In this document: positions 22,228 through 34,819 of the stretch, piece by piece
Position numbering within the stretch: the stretch's first letter is position 1
Layout of the letters: each line of letters starts with the position of its first letter
Assembly: GCA_028386065.3 (NCBI GenBank)
Contig: JAKUCV010006741.1
Location: 1 to 64,000 of the forward strand
Length of the DNA: 64,000 nucleotides
Reading direction: 5' to 3'
DNA from: Turnera subulata
Lineage: Eukaryota; Streptophyta; Magnoliopsida; Malpighiales; Passifloraceae
Notes under the pieces: generated by a model
Databases searched by the model: none
Told to the model about the DNA's origin: nothing
What the model saw: the letters and a program-made list of their open reading frames with translations, nothing else
Position numbers and translations under genes: made by a program

Positions 22228-24060
22228 ATGGATCCAGTTGGAGGGAATCAGCATGCTGGAGGTCACCTAGATGACGATCAGGTATCGGTGGCTCAACCGC
22301 AGCAAGTTGCGGGAGGTCCGGAACATCCTCCGATTGTTCCTTTGGGAGACCCTACGCAGATGTTAAATGTGGTAACTCAGATTTTGCGAAGGCAAGAAGC
22401 CAGGGATGCACGTATCGATGCTATGGAAGCTCGGGAATAGGAAAACCAGGAACCAGTCGAGGATCCAGTGTATATGAAGCTGGAGAAGCTCGGGGCAGAG
22501 ATTTTTACCAGTGTCACTACACCACAGGATGCTGATCAGTGGCTCAGACAGAAGAACAGGGTTATGCTGAAGCTGACGTGCAGGAATGACAAGTGGGCCA
22601 GATATGCCGCTGCCATGTTCCGAGGAGATGCCGTTGATTGGTGAGAGTCTACCACCAGGGACCTACTGGGTGTTTCATGGAGATGTTCTGAATGAAGTTT
22701 GTTTCTGAGGCGTACCTGGACCAGCTGAGACGAGAGTTTTTGGGACTGCAACAGGGGCCAGTACAGACAGTCAATGATTATGAGATCAAGTTCAACCGCC
22801 TGTCCATCTATGCCAGTGAGTTTGTAGCTACTCCGGAGGCCAGATGTAAAGGTTTCTGGGATGGTCTTCGATCTGGTATCCAGACAGTCATGGGGTGCAA
22901 GGTCTATGAGACTTACCAGGACATGCTGACAGATGCCCTGAGAGTCGAGATTATCTGGCTGGGTAATGAGAGAGAGCAACAGGAGATTCGTAAGAGGCAT
23001 GCTGCACAGAGTTCTGGGGGACAGAACAAGAGGTTCCAGACACCAGCGAACCGGTCAGGATATGGACAGAGCCAGTTCATGCCAGCGAGTCAGGGACGTG
23101 GATGGAACAATAACAACTACAACAACCGAGGCAGTTCTTGGACTCAGTCTGGAGGGACTTCATCTTGGAATGCTCGCCCGAGACCTCTTCTGTCTCAGGT
23201 GAGGTGCTATGAGTGTAACGAAGTCGGGCACTACCGATATGCTTGTCCCAAGTTGGGAAAATCTGGAGGTACGGCACCTGTTCAGACAATGCAAGCTTCA
23301 GTTGCTAGTGTTCCTAGTGGTTCTGGAGTTGGCCGAGGCCGAGGACATGGAGCTGTTCCATCTAGGACCCAGTCAGCCATGAATCAGAGTGCAGCAGTGC
23401 CAAGAGCATTTGTGATTACCGCTGAAGAGGATCCAGAGAATGCCGATGTTATAGCAGGTACTTTTACAGTCTTTGGTAGTACTGCTTATACTTTGATTGA
23501 TCCTGGTGCTACGCATTCATTTGTTGCTCAAGGTTTTGCAATACAACATAACTGTACGAGAGAGAGTTTAACTTGTCCGATGAGGGTTAGGTTACCTGCG
23601 GGTATAGTGGTCAGGTTAACTCATGTGTGCAGAGACATTTCTCTTTTGTATGATAGTGAGGTTTTTCTTGCACGGTTGGTTGTGATGAACATGGGAGGTT
23701 TCGATATCATCTTGGGGATGGGTTGGTTGTCCAAGTACAATGCTATGGTGAACTATCGAACCAAGGAAGTGCTGTTGACATTTGATGGTGGGCGAAAGGT
23801 TTTGTTGATAGGTATTGGGAGAGCTGCTACAACATGTAGTATCTCTACTAATCAGGATGTTGGGATGAAGCCGTTGAGTCTAGATGCTTTGTTACACATG
23901 TCAAGGGTGAAGAAGTTCAGACTCCGATTTTGGGGGACATCATAGTTGTGAGGGAATTTCCAGAAGTGTTCCCAGAGGATCTGCCAGGATTTCCACCTGA
24001 CAGGGAAGTCGAGTATACCATCGATTTGATGCTGGGAGTGACACCTATCTCGATGGCACC
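22228..24060 (+). pseudogene. element 3 gag and protease (copy 1)
   Basis: Gag starts MDPVGGNQ at 22228. Stops occur at 22438 and 22642, and there is a frameshift near 22690, after which 417 codons stay open. The zinc knuckle CYECNEVGHYRYAC (C-x2-C-x4-H-x4-C) lies near 23205-23250. The protease follows, with IDPGATHSF near 23495, where Pro stands in place of the usual Ser or Thr after the catalytic Asp. Near 23895 a one-base loss relative to copy 2 (tgttacacatg against tgttgacccatg) shifts the frame, and the link to RT (FPEDLPGFPPDRE) continues in another frame until the solo LTR at 24066. Confidence 0.85.
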
Positions 24061-24065
24061 ATACT

Positions 24066-26811
24066 TGAAACGCCCCGACCCGTATTTACCGTACACAGTA
24101 AACATGTGCCGGAACTGTGACAACCCAACCCAACATAATCCAGCATACAGTGTATACAACAGATAACCGGGCTCAACAGCCCATAATAAAAACAACAATA
24201 AATAACAAAACCGGCCCAATGGCCCAATAACTCAAATAACTGCACAGCGGAAGACTTATAACTCACATAAACACTGTATGCGACATAGATGCAAACTATG
24301 GATCCAAGCCCTGTCCAAGGGATAACGCCGTAGCCTGTCTGGAATGCACCAATCCTGTACAACAAATAACTCATCCTACAGGATGAAAGCCCGCAGGTGA
24401 GGGGTGAGTCCGAAGTGCTCACCGACGAAGGAAAGACAATCAATATGCACACTAAAATTACTCAAGTCAGCCAAACCAAAAGACCCGACCCAAAATCGGT
24501 CCAAGACAAAAAAGACTCAATAAATCCAATTATCCAATTTTATCTTTTCGGGCCCCGTCACAGATAAGCTAGGGTCGTACCTGGTTATCAACCTGTTCCT
24601 GGTGCCAGATCAAAAAGAACCCGGGATCAACATCCCAATAACAAACTCAGGGATCAACATCCCAATCAAACCGGCATCAACATGCCCCTCACAAGTAACC
24701 CAGATCATGGCACCACAAAACAGTCTCAAACCATCCGGTCGTACCTCTACTTACCACGTGACAATTATATTATCATCATTTAAAATCAAATCACAGGGAT
24801 CAACATCCCTAACCAAAATACCGGGATAGACATCCCATCCAAAAATCAAGGATCGACATCCTTTCACAATTTATTAATTAATCCATTATACTTATTCCAA
24901 AAGACACAGAAAATCAACAGGGGGATAAACATGCCAAAAAACAACATGGGATAAACATCCCGACCACAAACACAACAAATGCAATCATCAACAGTGCAAT
25001 AAACACCAAACACAATAACCGAGTAATACAGGCACATATTGAAGGAAATCCATCCTCACCTTGGCCGATTACTCAACTCCGGAAACAATGACCGGTCCGA
25101 CGCCGGCTCCTCGGGAAACTGCCCGATATCCAAACCTATACACAAAACAGTATATACACTCACATAAATGCACATAATAGGTATGCTATGATGCCAATAC
25201 TGCGAAATAATCCCATCCCAGTTCATACCCTTTATTATTATCTTTTACCGAAAATATTTTACCGTACGTATTTCCGAATATAATTTCGGTACCATACTTT
25301 AATTAAAATACTTTCCAAAATAATTTCATAAATAACTATAATTTTCCAAAATTATAATCACCATAATTTTTCCAAAAAAATAATAACCTAATTATAATTT
25401 TCAGAAAATATTTATATAGTATTTATCTTTTTCTCAATATATAATAATATTTCCAACACAAAATTATAATTACCCTTAATTTACAAAGTACATATATATA
25501 TAATTTCCACAACCACAATTTCCAGAGAAAATAATACCTATATTAAATTTCCAGAAATTATTTTTATGGCATTTATATATTTTTCCAAATAATATTAGTT
25601 TTTCCAAAACATAACTTAATTATTTACCCATGTATATATATTTATATGATCCTCAAAATATCAGAATTAAATTGTTCATAATTTTCTCAAAGTATATATA
25701 TAATTTTTTTCCAAAATTATATACCAGATTAATTAATAAATACATATATATATTATTATTATTATTTTACTGGACTGGGCCATGAACAGTAAGCCCATGC
25801 CCAGCCCAAAATCAGAACCGCCCGTTCAAAAAAAACCCAAACCAACAAAATCTGGGTCAGACCCGGACCCGTGGCTGCTGCTCACCTCGAGCTCGACGGC
25901 GGCGCGGCACGGAATGGCGAGGCAAGGAGACGCAACGACGAGGCACGGGAGCGGTGGCGGCAGGAGGTGCTCGACTGCTGGATGTGGCTGCAGGCTGTCG
26001 TCGGCGAGGCGCAAAGGGCAGATCCGACGGGTCTGCTCCTCGGGTTTATGGCGGCTGCCGGCGCGTCGGCAGGCGGAAGACGACGGGGCTGGCGGCGTTC
26101 GGTCGGCGACAACGTGGCGAGCTCGATGGTGTCGGTGGTGCGTCGAGCGGCCGCGCTGAACACATCGCCATGAACAGTAGCAGGGCTCGGGGAGGTTGAC
26201 GATGAACAGTTCACCCCGTGTTTCTTTTTTTTCATTTTTCCCTTCTTTTCTTCCTATTTTCTTCTTTTTTTCCTTCTTTTTTTTTCCTTTTTGTTCGATT
26301 TTTTTTTCTTTCTTTCTTTTTTTCCACTCCCTCTGTTTTTCTTTTTCTATATATATTTTTTCTATTTTTTTATTTCTTTTCTTTTTTATTTCTTTTCTTT
26401 TTTTTCTCTCTTTTTCTTTTTCCTCTCCTTTTCTCTTTTTTTCCTTCTCTTCTTCCTCTTCTGGTTCCTGCTTTCTCTGCTTTTATAGACGTGATCACTA
26501 TTACCCTTGTGAATCCTTAATAATGCAGCTTGTGTGCATTATTAAGCGAGTCCAGTCCAGACCAGAAAATAACTGATACCCCCTTAGTTATTTTCCGGTG
26601 TGATTTTTCGAGAAATTCCGAAACCCGGAAAATACCAACTTAGGCCCGAAAAATCCACGAAAAAATCACGAGCGCGGGAAAACTCTCGGTTTCGAAAAAC
26701 GACTCCTGATTTACCTTGAATTAATTACCCAAGATTAATTCAACAGTAAATCACGATAAAAAGACTTTTACAGTCCCGGTAAAAATCAAAAATTTTACCC
26801 GGGCTGTTACA
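24066..26811 (-). mobile_element. solo type II gypsy LTR in the RT region
   Basis: Runs from tgaaacgccccgacccg to acccgggctgttaca (2746 bp) with all LTR landmarks and no internal region. It splits the codons for APYRMAP at the start of RT. Flanks are atact (24061-24065) and gtacc (26812-26816): three of five bases agree and both differences are transitions, so I read it as a decayed duplication of gtacc. The homopyrimidine tract is at 26217-26468 and the TATA box (CTATAAAA, minus strand) near 26480-26488. Confidence 0.87.
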
Positions 26812-26816
26812 GTACC

Positions 26817-28386
26817 GGATGGCACCGACAGAACTCCAAGAGTTATAGAAACAGCTAGATGAGCTGCTCGAGAAGGGATTTATCAGACCTAGTACATCAC
26901 CCTGGGGATCACCAGTCCTCTTCGTGAAGAAGAAAGATGGCAGTTTACGGATGTGTGTGGAGTACCGACAGCTGAACAAAGTGACAGTGAAGAACAAGTA
27001 CCCGCTTCCCAAGATTGATGACCTTTTTGATCAGCTACAGGGAGCTACTGTATTTTCCTAGATTGATCTTCGATCTGGCTACCATCAGGTCAAGATTGCA
27101 GAGAAGGACATACCGAAGACGGCCTTCCGTACTCGGTATGGGCATTTTGAGTTCACAGTGGTTCCTTTCGGCTTGACCAATACACCTGCAATTTTCATGT
27201 GCCTGATGCACTTGGTCCTGAACGAGTTCTTGGACAAGTTTGTGGTAGTCTTCATCGACGACATTCTGATATATTCCAAGAGCAAGGAAGAACATGAGGA
27301 GCATCTGAGGGTAGTACTACAGAGGCTGCGAGAGAAAGAGTTGTATGCCAAATTCAGTAAGTGCGAATTCTGGCTTGAGGAAGTTACATTCCTTGGACAT
27401 GTTGCATCCGGGGATGGGATTAAGGTTGACCCTGACAAAGTGAAAGCTGTTCTATAGTGGGAGCCACCCAAGACGGTACCCGAAGTCCGAAGTTTTCTTG
27501 GCCTTGCAGGATATTACTGAAGATTCATCGAGGGTTTTTCCTTGATAGCCAGTCCCATGACCAAGCTATTGAGGAAAGATCAAGGCTTTGTATGGAGTGA
27601 TGCCTTCCAGAAGAGTTTTGATGAACTGAAGAAGAAGTTGACATCAGCACCAGTTTTGACAGTACCTAAGCCAGGAGTGGAGTACGTGCTGTTTTGCGAT
27701 GCTTCAGGTCTTGGTTTAGGAGCAGTTCTAATGCAAGATGGCCGAGTGATTGCCTATGCTTCGAGACAGTTGAGACCACATGAGAAGAACTACCTGACAC
27801 ATGATCTAGAGATGGCCGCACTGATCCTTGCTTGGAAGATTTGGCGACATTATCTGTTTGGAGAGAGATGCTGGATCTTCACAGATCATAAGAGTCTCAA
27901 GTACATCATGACTCAGAAGGAACTTAACCTGCGACAAAGACATTGGGTTGAGTTGCTGAATGATTATGATTGTACTATTGAGTATCAGCCTGGAAAAGCT
28001 AATGTTGTAGCAGATGCTTTGAGCCGGAGACAACCAGAAGATGCCTCCACGACCTACTCGATATCCTCACTTATCGAGTTAAGGAAGATGGGAGTTGATC
28101 TGTCAGTTTATGAGGTAGGAGGCTTGTTGACCCATATTGAAGTCAAGTCTAACCTGAGAGGCTGGATTGTGGAACTACAAGATGGAGATCCCGACTTGAT
28201 CAAGCTGAAGGAAGCAGTCCGTAGTGGGAAAGAAGACAAGTTTTGCATAGCTGAGGATAGTGCATTGATTCTGGGGAAACGTCTCTGTGTACCCAGTGTT
28301 GGTGACCTACGCAGTCAGATTTTGGAAGAAGGACATATGACGCCGTATGCTATGCACCCTGGAAGCACCAAGATGTATCAGAATTT
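26817..28386 (+). pseudogene. element 3 RT and RNase H (copy 1)
   Basis: RT begins MAPTELQEL and includes the [11 protein letters not shown] catalytic motif near 27255; stops lie near 26848 and 27060 and at 27455-27457. RNase H is open from 27542 for 301 codons with [21 protein letters not shown] and ADALSRR, the family's acidic residues. The integrase zinc-finger start ([11 protein letters not shown]) is cut at 28386 by the Sirevirus LTR. The continuation is at 54147. Confidence 0.87.
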
Positions 28387-29943
28387 TGTTAGAACTCATG
28401 CCTCCTTGTCTCAATTCAAGGTTTTGATATTGACAAACCAAGCATGACTCATTTGATGACAACCTTGAAGCAAAAAGAAATCAATCAAAGAGCAAAGGTC
28501 TAAAGAGAAAAGAGCACAAGAATTGAAGTAACAAGCAAGAAGAGTTAGGAACACAAAATGTACAAGGGTAAAACACTTAATTCCTCTGAGACATTGGCTC
28601 AAAACAAAATCAAATTTTACTCATGCATTCAATAGCATCTTTTCAATCATGAAATGTTTTTTTGAGCAATGAACATCGATGTTCTAGTTTTAGACATCGA
28701 TGTTCCTGCCTTCAAACAATCTTTCAAAAACAGGCAGTAGCTCAGAACATCGATGTTGGAATCCCAAACATCGATGTTCTCATGACCGTTGCACTTGAAA
28801 ATGTTTTGCAACAGCAAAACATCGATGTCCAAATTTGAGACATCGATGTTCCATCAATTGATGCCTTTAAATTGATTTTCGCCGAACCAAAAATTATTTT
28901 ACAGAACCAAATGAACATCGATGTTCTTCAAGTCAACATCAATGTTCTTCAAGTAAACATCGATGTTCTTCAAGTACACATCGATGTTCCATGATGATGC
29001 TTTCAAAATGATTTCACAGAATCAAATGAACATCGATGTTCTTGAAGTAAACATCGATGTTCCCATGATCACCAGCTTTAAAATGATTTTGCCGAACCAA
29101 ATGAACATCGATGTTCAGTGAGTAAACATCGATGTTCTAGTGACTGTTGGACTCAATAATCCATATTTACTGGCAAAACATCGATGTTCCCTTTGGTAAA
29201 CATCGATGTTCTCATGACCGTTGGTCCAATAATTCAAATTTACTGGCCAAACATCGATGTTCTAAGTTTAAACATCGATGTTGTGCCGTTGTGAGCAGAC
29301 ACCTTTTTCATGGCTACGGATTTTTGATTGGTTCCATGCTATTTTGTATAAAGGTTTTTTGGATTGATTCCATAACGATCATATATGTTTTGAGACATAT
29401 AAATAGAGGATTTACACCTCTGTTTATTAACAATCAACTCTCTACATTTTAAGCATCAATTGTCATAGATACATTGCAATTTTTATGACCCAATTTCCTT
29501 GAGAATTGAGAGTTGCCTTTATAGAGCTTTACTTGTTAGTCATATCCACTCTTTGAGAGAGCTTTTGTTTGAGTGATTTTAAGTGTTGTTCATACACCTT
29601 AAGGGGGGATTGTTCCCTTGTAGTAACTCATAGGAAGAGTGTTTTCTTTCTTGAGAGAAGTCTTGAAGTGAGGTATCTTCAAGCAAGTAGAGTTTCATGT
29701 GACTCGAGCTCTAGGTTTGTATACGGTTTGTTAAGCACCCGGAAGCTTAACCTAGATTGTGAAATCTTCGAGAGAGTCTCTCAGAGGACTGGATTAGCCA
29801 CACAAGTTGTGTGTGTGAACCAGTATAAAATTCGGTGTGTCCTTCATTCTTTCAATTCCGCAATTATCTCCTGCAAGTTTTTTATTTTGTCCATAAAACG
29901 CTATTCACCCCCCCCCCTCTAGCGTAGGGCACCTATTCTAACA
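28387..29943 (+). repeat. 5' LTR of the Sirevirus
   Basis: TGTTAGAACTCATGCC to cctattctaaca, 1557 bp. It contains 18 copies of the AACATCGATGTT palindrome or close variants (28672-29282) upstream of a TATA-like acatataaataga near 29397. The partner LTR is 52550-54141. Confidence 0.85.
28672..29282. repeat. palindrome array AACATCGATGTT in Sirevirus LTR
   Basis: Each 12-mer is a perfect palindrome, or one or two bases from it. They come mostly in pairs 21 bp apart (12-mer plus 9-nt spacer), with a run of four at 28915-28989. Because each copy is self-complementary, every pair can also fold into a 12-bp stem with a 9-nt loop. Confidence 0.9.
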
Positions 29944-29945
29944 AT

Positions 29946-29958
29946 TGGTAGCGGAGCC
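29946..29958 (+). other. primer-binding site of the Sirevirus
   Basis: TGGTAGCGGAGCC two bases after the LTR; same variant core as the gypsy elements. Confidence 0.7.
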
Positions 29959-29998
29959 TAACTCTCTGAAAGACTTAACCGTTTGAGAGAAACTTTCC

Positions 29999-30387
29999 AT
30001 GGCTTCTTCAAGTAATTATGCAGGACTCTTCGAAGGACAATCAACTACTCGTCCACCGCTCTTTGATTGCACCAACTACAGCTATTGGAAGGAGAGGATG
30101 AGAATCTTCCTCCAATCCAACAACTATGCTCTTTGGCGAATCATGAAGATCGGAGAGCAAATTCCGACCAAGAAAGTTGGTAAAATCACAATGCTAAAGA
30201 CGGAGGAGGAGTATAACGCTGCAGACATTACGATGGTTGAATACAACGCCAAATCAATCAACATGCTCTATTGTGCAGTCAACCCCGATGATTACCAGAA
30301 AATCTCTTGCTGCACAACCGCAAAAGAAATGTGGGATAAGCTGGAGGTCACCTACGAAGGAACCGATCAAGTTCGAGAGGCCAAAAT
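29999..30387 (+). pseudogene. Sirevirus gag, N-terminal part
   Basis: ATG at 29999 opens a copia-type gag (YWKERMRIFLQ, NPDDYQKISCCTTAKEMWD). It is uninterrupted until the nested element at 30388 splits it. Joined across that element and its duplicated AAAAT, the frame continues at 39290 without a shift. Confidence 0.88.
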
Positions 30388-31922
30388 TGTTAGAACAATA
30401 GCCCTTCGCTAGAGGGGGGGTGAATAGCGATAATCGAATAAAAACGAAATAAGCAGGAATTAAATGCGGAATTAAAAGAATGAAGGACACAAGAAATTTA
30501 TCCTGGTTCACACACACTCTACTAGTGTGGCTAATCCAGCCCTTCAAGTCTCACTTGAAGATTTCACTATCTACGTTAAGCTTACGGGTGCTTAACAAAC
30601 CGTTACAACCTAGGAATTCTAGTCACAAGAATCCTAAACCCTGAAAGTTCAAGTCACATGAACTTCAGCTCTCTTGCTTGAAAATACCTCACTTCAAGAC
30701 TTTCCACACAAGAAGATAAACACCTCTTCTTGTGAATCTAACCAAGGGAACTAACCTCCCTTAAGGTGTATAAGTACACAATCACTCAAACAAGAGACTC
30801 TCTCAAAGAGTAGATATGAGTTACAGAATTTAAGCTCTAAAAGGGCAACTCTCAAATCCTCAATAGGATATTGGCTCAATAAAGATTTTGATGAATGTAT
30901 GGAATGAATGCTTGAATGTTGAGAGTTGATTAGTTCTGAAACACAGCTAAAAATGCTCAATTTGGAGCTTTGAAAAGTTATAGAGTCGTTTTAAATCCAC
31001 CCAAAAACAGCCTTAAACAAAACATAGTGGGTGCTGAAAAGTTGTCTGCTACAACGGCAAAACATCGATGTTTTCCCTTAAACATCGATGTTTTGGCCAG
31101 CAATTTTAAATTATTGTTCCAACGGCTAGTAGAACATCGATGTTTGTCTTAGCAACATCGATGTTTTAAGATACAACATCGATGTTCTCAAATCAAACAT
31201 CGATGTTTTTATGCTTCGCAAAAATATGATGAAAAGGGGTTATGCAAGAACATCGATGTTGGAAAATGGAACATCGATGTTTTATGGCTACTGCCAAAAT
31301 TCATCTTGAAAGCAATTGTCACAACATCAATGTTTAAATTCCCAACATCGATGTTTTCTGGCTTCGGCAAAATTATATTTCAAAGACAATTTTCATGAAC
31401 ATCGATGTTGGATTGTGAACATCGATGTTTTGACCAACGGTCACAAGAACATCGATGTTTTATAATCCAACATCGATGTTTTAGAGCTACTGCCAATATT
31501 TGGAAAACTTGGAAAAATAGAACATCGATGTTTGTTGACAGAACATCGATGTTTTGGACTCAAAACACAACTTTATGTTTGAAAGCATCCTTATGAATTG
31601 TATGATTGAAATGTGTTTTGTTTGAGCCAATGTCTAAGAGAAGTTGAGTGTTTACCTTGTACAAAATAGGTTCCTAACACTCCTTGCTCTTCTTACTTGT
31701 TACTTCAATTCTTGACTTCAATTCTTGAGCAAGTTGTTCTTATTTTTGTGTTCCTAACTCAGCTTTCTCTTCTTGCTTGTAGCTTCAATTTTTGATCACA
31801 TTGTTTAAGCTTTTGATCTTTGCTTTTTGCTTCAAGGATGTCATCAATTGAGCCAAGGTTTGTTGCCAAGGTTTGTCATTATCAAAACCCTGAAAGAAAG
31901 CATGGAGGCATTAGTTCTAACA
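30388..31922 (-). repeat. 3' LTR of the non-autonomous Sirevirus
   Basis: 1535 bp, TGTTAGAACAATAGCC to agttctaaca in plus-strand reading. It holds 16 AACATCGATGTT palindromes or variants at 31061-31553, mostly at 20-21 bp pair spacing. Confidence 0.9.
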
Positions 31923-32107
31923 ATTTCCCCCTTTTTCATAATGACAAACACTTTGAAAGTATATGCTGGGTTTAAGTGAGTTTTAATTCCCCCTGAATTC
32001 AATTCCCCCTGTCTTGGATGCATATACTTTCAGTGAGTTTTAATTCCCCCTGAATTCAATTCCCCCTGTCTTGGATGCCTATACTTTCTGTGATTTTTTC
32101 CCCCTTT
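31923..32107 (-). other. polypurine tract cluster
   Basis: Next to the LTR the minus strand reads aaaaagggggaaat (31923-31936). Several further AGGGGGAA tracts follow within a duplicated segment (about 31986-32078). Multiple polypurine tracts upstream of the 3' LTR are, as I recall, a Sirevirus feature. Confidence 0.7.
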
Positions 32108-32199
32108 TGTCATTAGCAAAAAGAAATAGCAAAGACAAATTAATTTTTTTACATAAACACAAGCAAATTAATATAAATAAGGAGTTAAGAACAATGGTT

Positions 32200-33422
32200 C
32201 TAGTTCCCATCATCGGCATCCTCATCATCTTCCTCATCTTCTTCTTCTTCGACCTCCATGGGAACATAATCCTCATCATCATCATCGTCGTCGTCATCAC
32301 CAAAGTGGAAACCTGGGAAGTGTGGTGGAGGATTGTAGTCGACATGAGCAAAATAAGCATGCAGGTCATGTCCTTGCCTTTGTACCTCCATGTCGATTCT
32401 GTCATTTGACCTTCCCAAGCTGCGTAGAGTGGCCGCAATTGAGTCAAGGGTAGCGGCAGGAGGTCGAGGAGCAGGTGCTGGAAGAGCTAGAAGAGAGCCT
32501 GCTTGGGGTGCTTCTGCTTGTTGCTCCTCGGTAGCTTGGGCAGGCTGTTGAGCACCTACAGCTGCGTGTCCGGTTCGGAATGTTGCATCTGAAATAGCCC
32601 AATTCTTGGCTGCTGTGGTGAGGGCATCTTCTAATGGGTTAAATCATGCACTCATCAAAATATTAGTGACCAGGAAGGCATATGGCAGAGGATGGTCGTT
32701 GTTCGCATGTTCTGCCATGTGCATGAAGACGAGACGTGCCCAATTAATGGGTGCACCCGTGAATGATTGCATGAAGGATTTTCTCGTCTTCAATTGTCAT
32801 AGTCGTGTGGCCTCCGGCTCGTGGTTTGATCACCCGAGTGAGAAGGTAGAGAAGGACCCTGTACTCAGGATTGATTGAATGAATGGTCGGTCGGCCGGAA
32901 TGGTTCCTCTTGACCTCTGTGATGCCGAGCTGAGCTAGGAGAGGGATCTCATGGTTAGTGAGGAAGTGATCTCCCCCATAGCCGGGAATGTCGTAACCTT
33001 GGAATGGCAAATGGGTAATGGTTCCGAATTGCTCCAAGGTGATCTAGATCGTCCTTCCATTGACCTGTGCAGATAATACCTCTCCTTCACGGGTCAGTGT
33101 TGAGTAGAATGCCCGGATGAAGTCGGCATTAAACTCATGCCTGCTGCTAGTGACAAACTTCCAAAGATGAGATTGGTGAAGAAGCCTTGGTAGATTAGTG
33201 TAGTGTTTTTCTTGGGTGTATTCTTCAGGTAAGTATCTAGGAGGTGCAATAGGACGTTTGGCAAAAGAGGGAATTATATCGGTTTAACTGTTGACGAGAA
33301 GTGAACCAAATATGGGTACCCTCCACTGGATATCGATGGTCAGAGCTGGAAGAGCTCCTCCTTCTGGTGGGGTGTTCTTGGATAGGATCTTTCTTTTTGG
33401 TGCTTTTCTTTCCTCCAACCAT
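32200..33422 (-). pseudogene. env-position ORF, resembling a plant transposon-associated domain, with acidic tail
   Basis: Read from ATG 33422 it encodes a basic Ser-rich start (MVGGKKSTKKKD), a central part with FIRAFYSTLTREG, RVLLYLLTRVI and WARLVFMHMAEHANND, and a C-terminal tail of nearly pure Asp and Glu. The central part resembles the plant domain listed as putative plant transposon protein (PF20167), which I infer from memory. Lesions include a frameshift near 33240, a TAG near 33045, a frameshift near 32745 and a TGA near 32647. The place just before the 3' LTR is where Sireviruses carry an extra, env-like ORF. Its function is unknown. Confidence 0.6.
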
Positions 33423-33592
33423 GGTGAATGAAAAGATGTAGTGCTTGAGAGAGTGAGGGAGTGGTCTGATTTGTGTGAGAGTGAAGAGGAAGGTGCAAGG
33501 TTGGTTTGCTTTTATAGTAGGGACCAAAATATAGCTGTTGGAGCATTGAAAACAGGCTCTAACGGCTATTTTTTTTTGAAAATCAATAGCTC

Positions 33593-34051
33593 AACATCGA
33601 TGTTTACAGTCGAGACATCGATGTTGGAGACTGTGCAACGGCTCTTTTTTTTAAAAGTCAGCGGCTAAAACATCGATGTTGAAGCTGAGAAACATCGATG
33701 TTGTGACTGTGCAACGGCTATAATTTTGAACTGCAACGGTCCAACATCGATGTTTTTCAGAGAACATCGATTTTTTTTGCGTTCGACAAAAAAAAAATTA
33801 AAATGTGCCTATCGGTCCAACATCGATGTTTTAACTTAAACATCGATGTTTTTAGCTCTCGGCAGAAAAAGGAAAAAGAAATCCATGTGTCAAACATCGA
33901 TGTTTGGTGATTGAACATCGATGTTATAATGAAGTACTTGAAAGACTTACCTGAACATCGATGTTTGTGAAAGGCAACATCGATGTTTTCATCACTCTGC
34001 CACTTGTTTGATGCATCCAACATCGATGTTGGTCAGGGCAACATCGATGTT
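33593..34051. repeat. internal palindrome array 1
   Basis: About 14 copies of AACATCGATGTT or variants, in pairs with 8-10 nt spacers, between the env-position ORF and the ORF2 unit. Outside the LTRs, so the motif is not restricted to the promoter. Confidence 0.88.
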
Positions 34052-34716
34052 GCTCTGTTTGTTTGGTAAGATGCTTACTTGTTCATCCTTGCTGAGTGTC
34101 CGAAATGAAATGTCCCTACAAAACAGAGTTAATAGAGCCTTGGATGCTCAAATTAGCAATGGATAATACATGAGTTTTATGGAGATGAAACATATGTAAC
34201 AATTTTAAGATGTAGTAAGGAAGCCTCTCTGCCACCAAGAAACATTTTCCCCTTGTCGTAAATGCACCGGGCTCGTGAAAATGTCTTGTCAGTTAGACTT
34301 TGGTTGCCTCTGATGCCCGACTAATCAGACAGTAAATCCCCGTGATGAATCAATAATTAATTCGATGCCAAGATTTTCAAAAAACAAATGCTTGATTATC
34401 GGAAAAATTGGCGGTTAGTAATAAATAAATTGGCAAAGTTAGCCTGTAATAAGTGCATGAATAGAGGCATCAAAGGAAGGAGCCAGAGTTCACAAATAAT
34501 GCATGATCGTTGTGACTTGAAAGCGTATAAACAATTGCATCCCGTATTTAATTTAAGGTAAGACGGGTATTGGTGTGTGCTGTGGCAATAATTTCAAAGA
34601 AAGTAATCTTTGAAGGGACACAACCAGTTGTCACCTAAATGTGGAGTAGTCAGCCTTTTGTAGTTTTCTGGCAATAGGTGCGATTCAGGCTATGAAACAG
34701 TGATAAATAAATTTGC

Positions 34717-34725
34717 TATAAAAGG
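34717..34725 (+). promoter_or_regulatory. TATA box of antisense ORF2 (Sirevirus copy)
   Basis: TATAAAAGG, 103 bp before the ATG at 34820, opposite in direction to the host element. Matches the boxes at 9434-9441 and 14882-14889 in sequence and spacing. Confidence 0.68.
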
Positions 34726-34819
34726 CAAGGCATTGATTAGTCAATAATCAGAGGAGTAGAAGTAAAGAAAGAAAACATTTCTGACTAAAGAGAGAAAATA
34801 CAAAACCTCAATAACAAGA

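Noticed and set aside
28672..29282. Regular short repeats with unique spacers, like a CRISPR array
   Set aside because: The repeat is a 12-bp palindrome with 8-10 nt spacers in pairs, lies in retrotransposon LTRs of a plant, and no cas genes exist.
32200..33422. A true envelope glycoprotein
   Set aside because: No signal peptide or membrane segment is visible; only the position is env-like.
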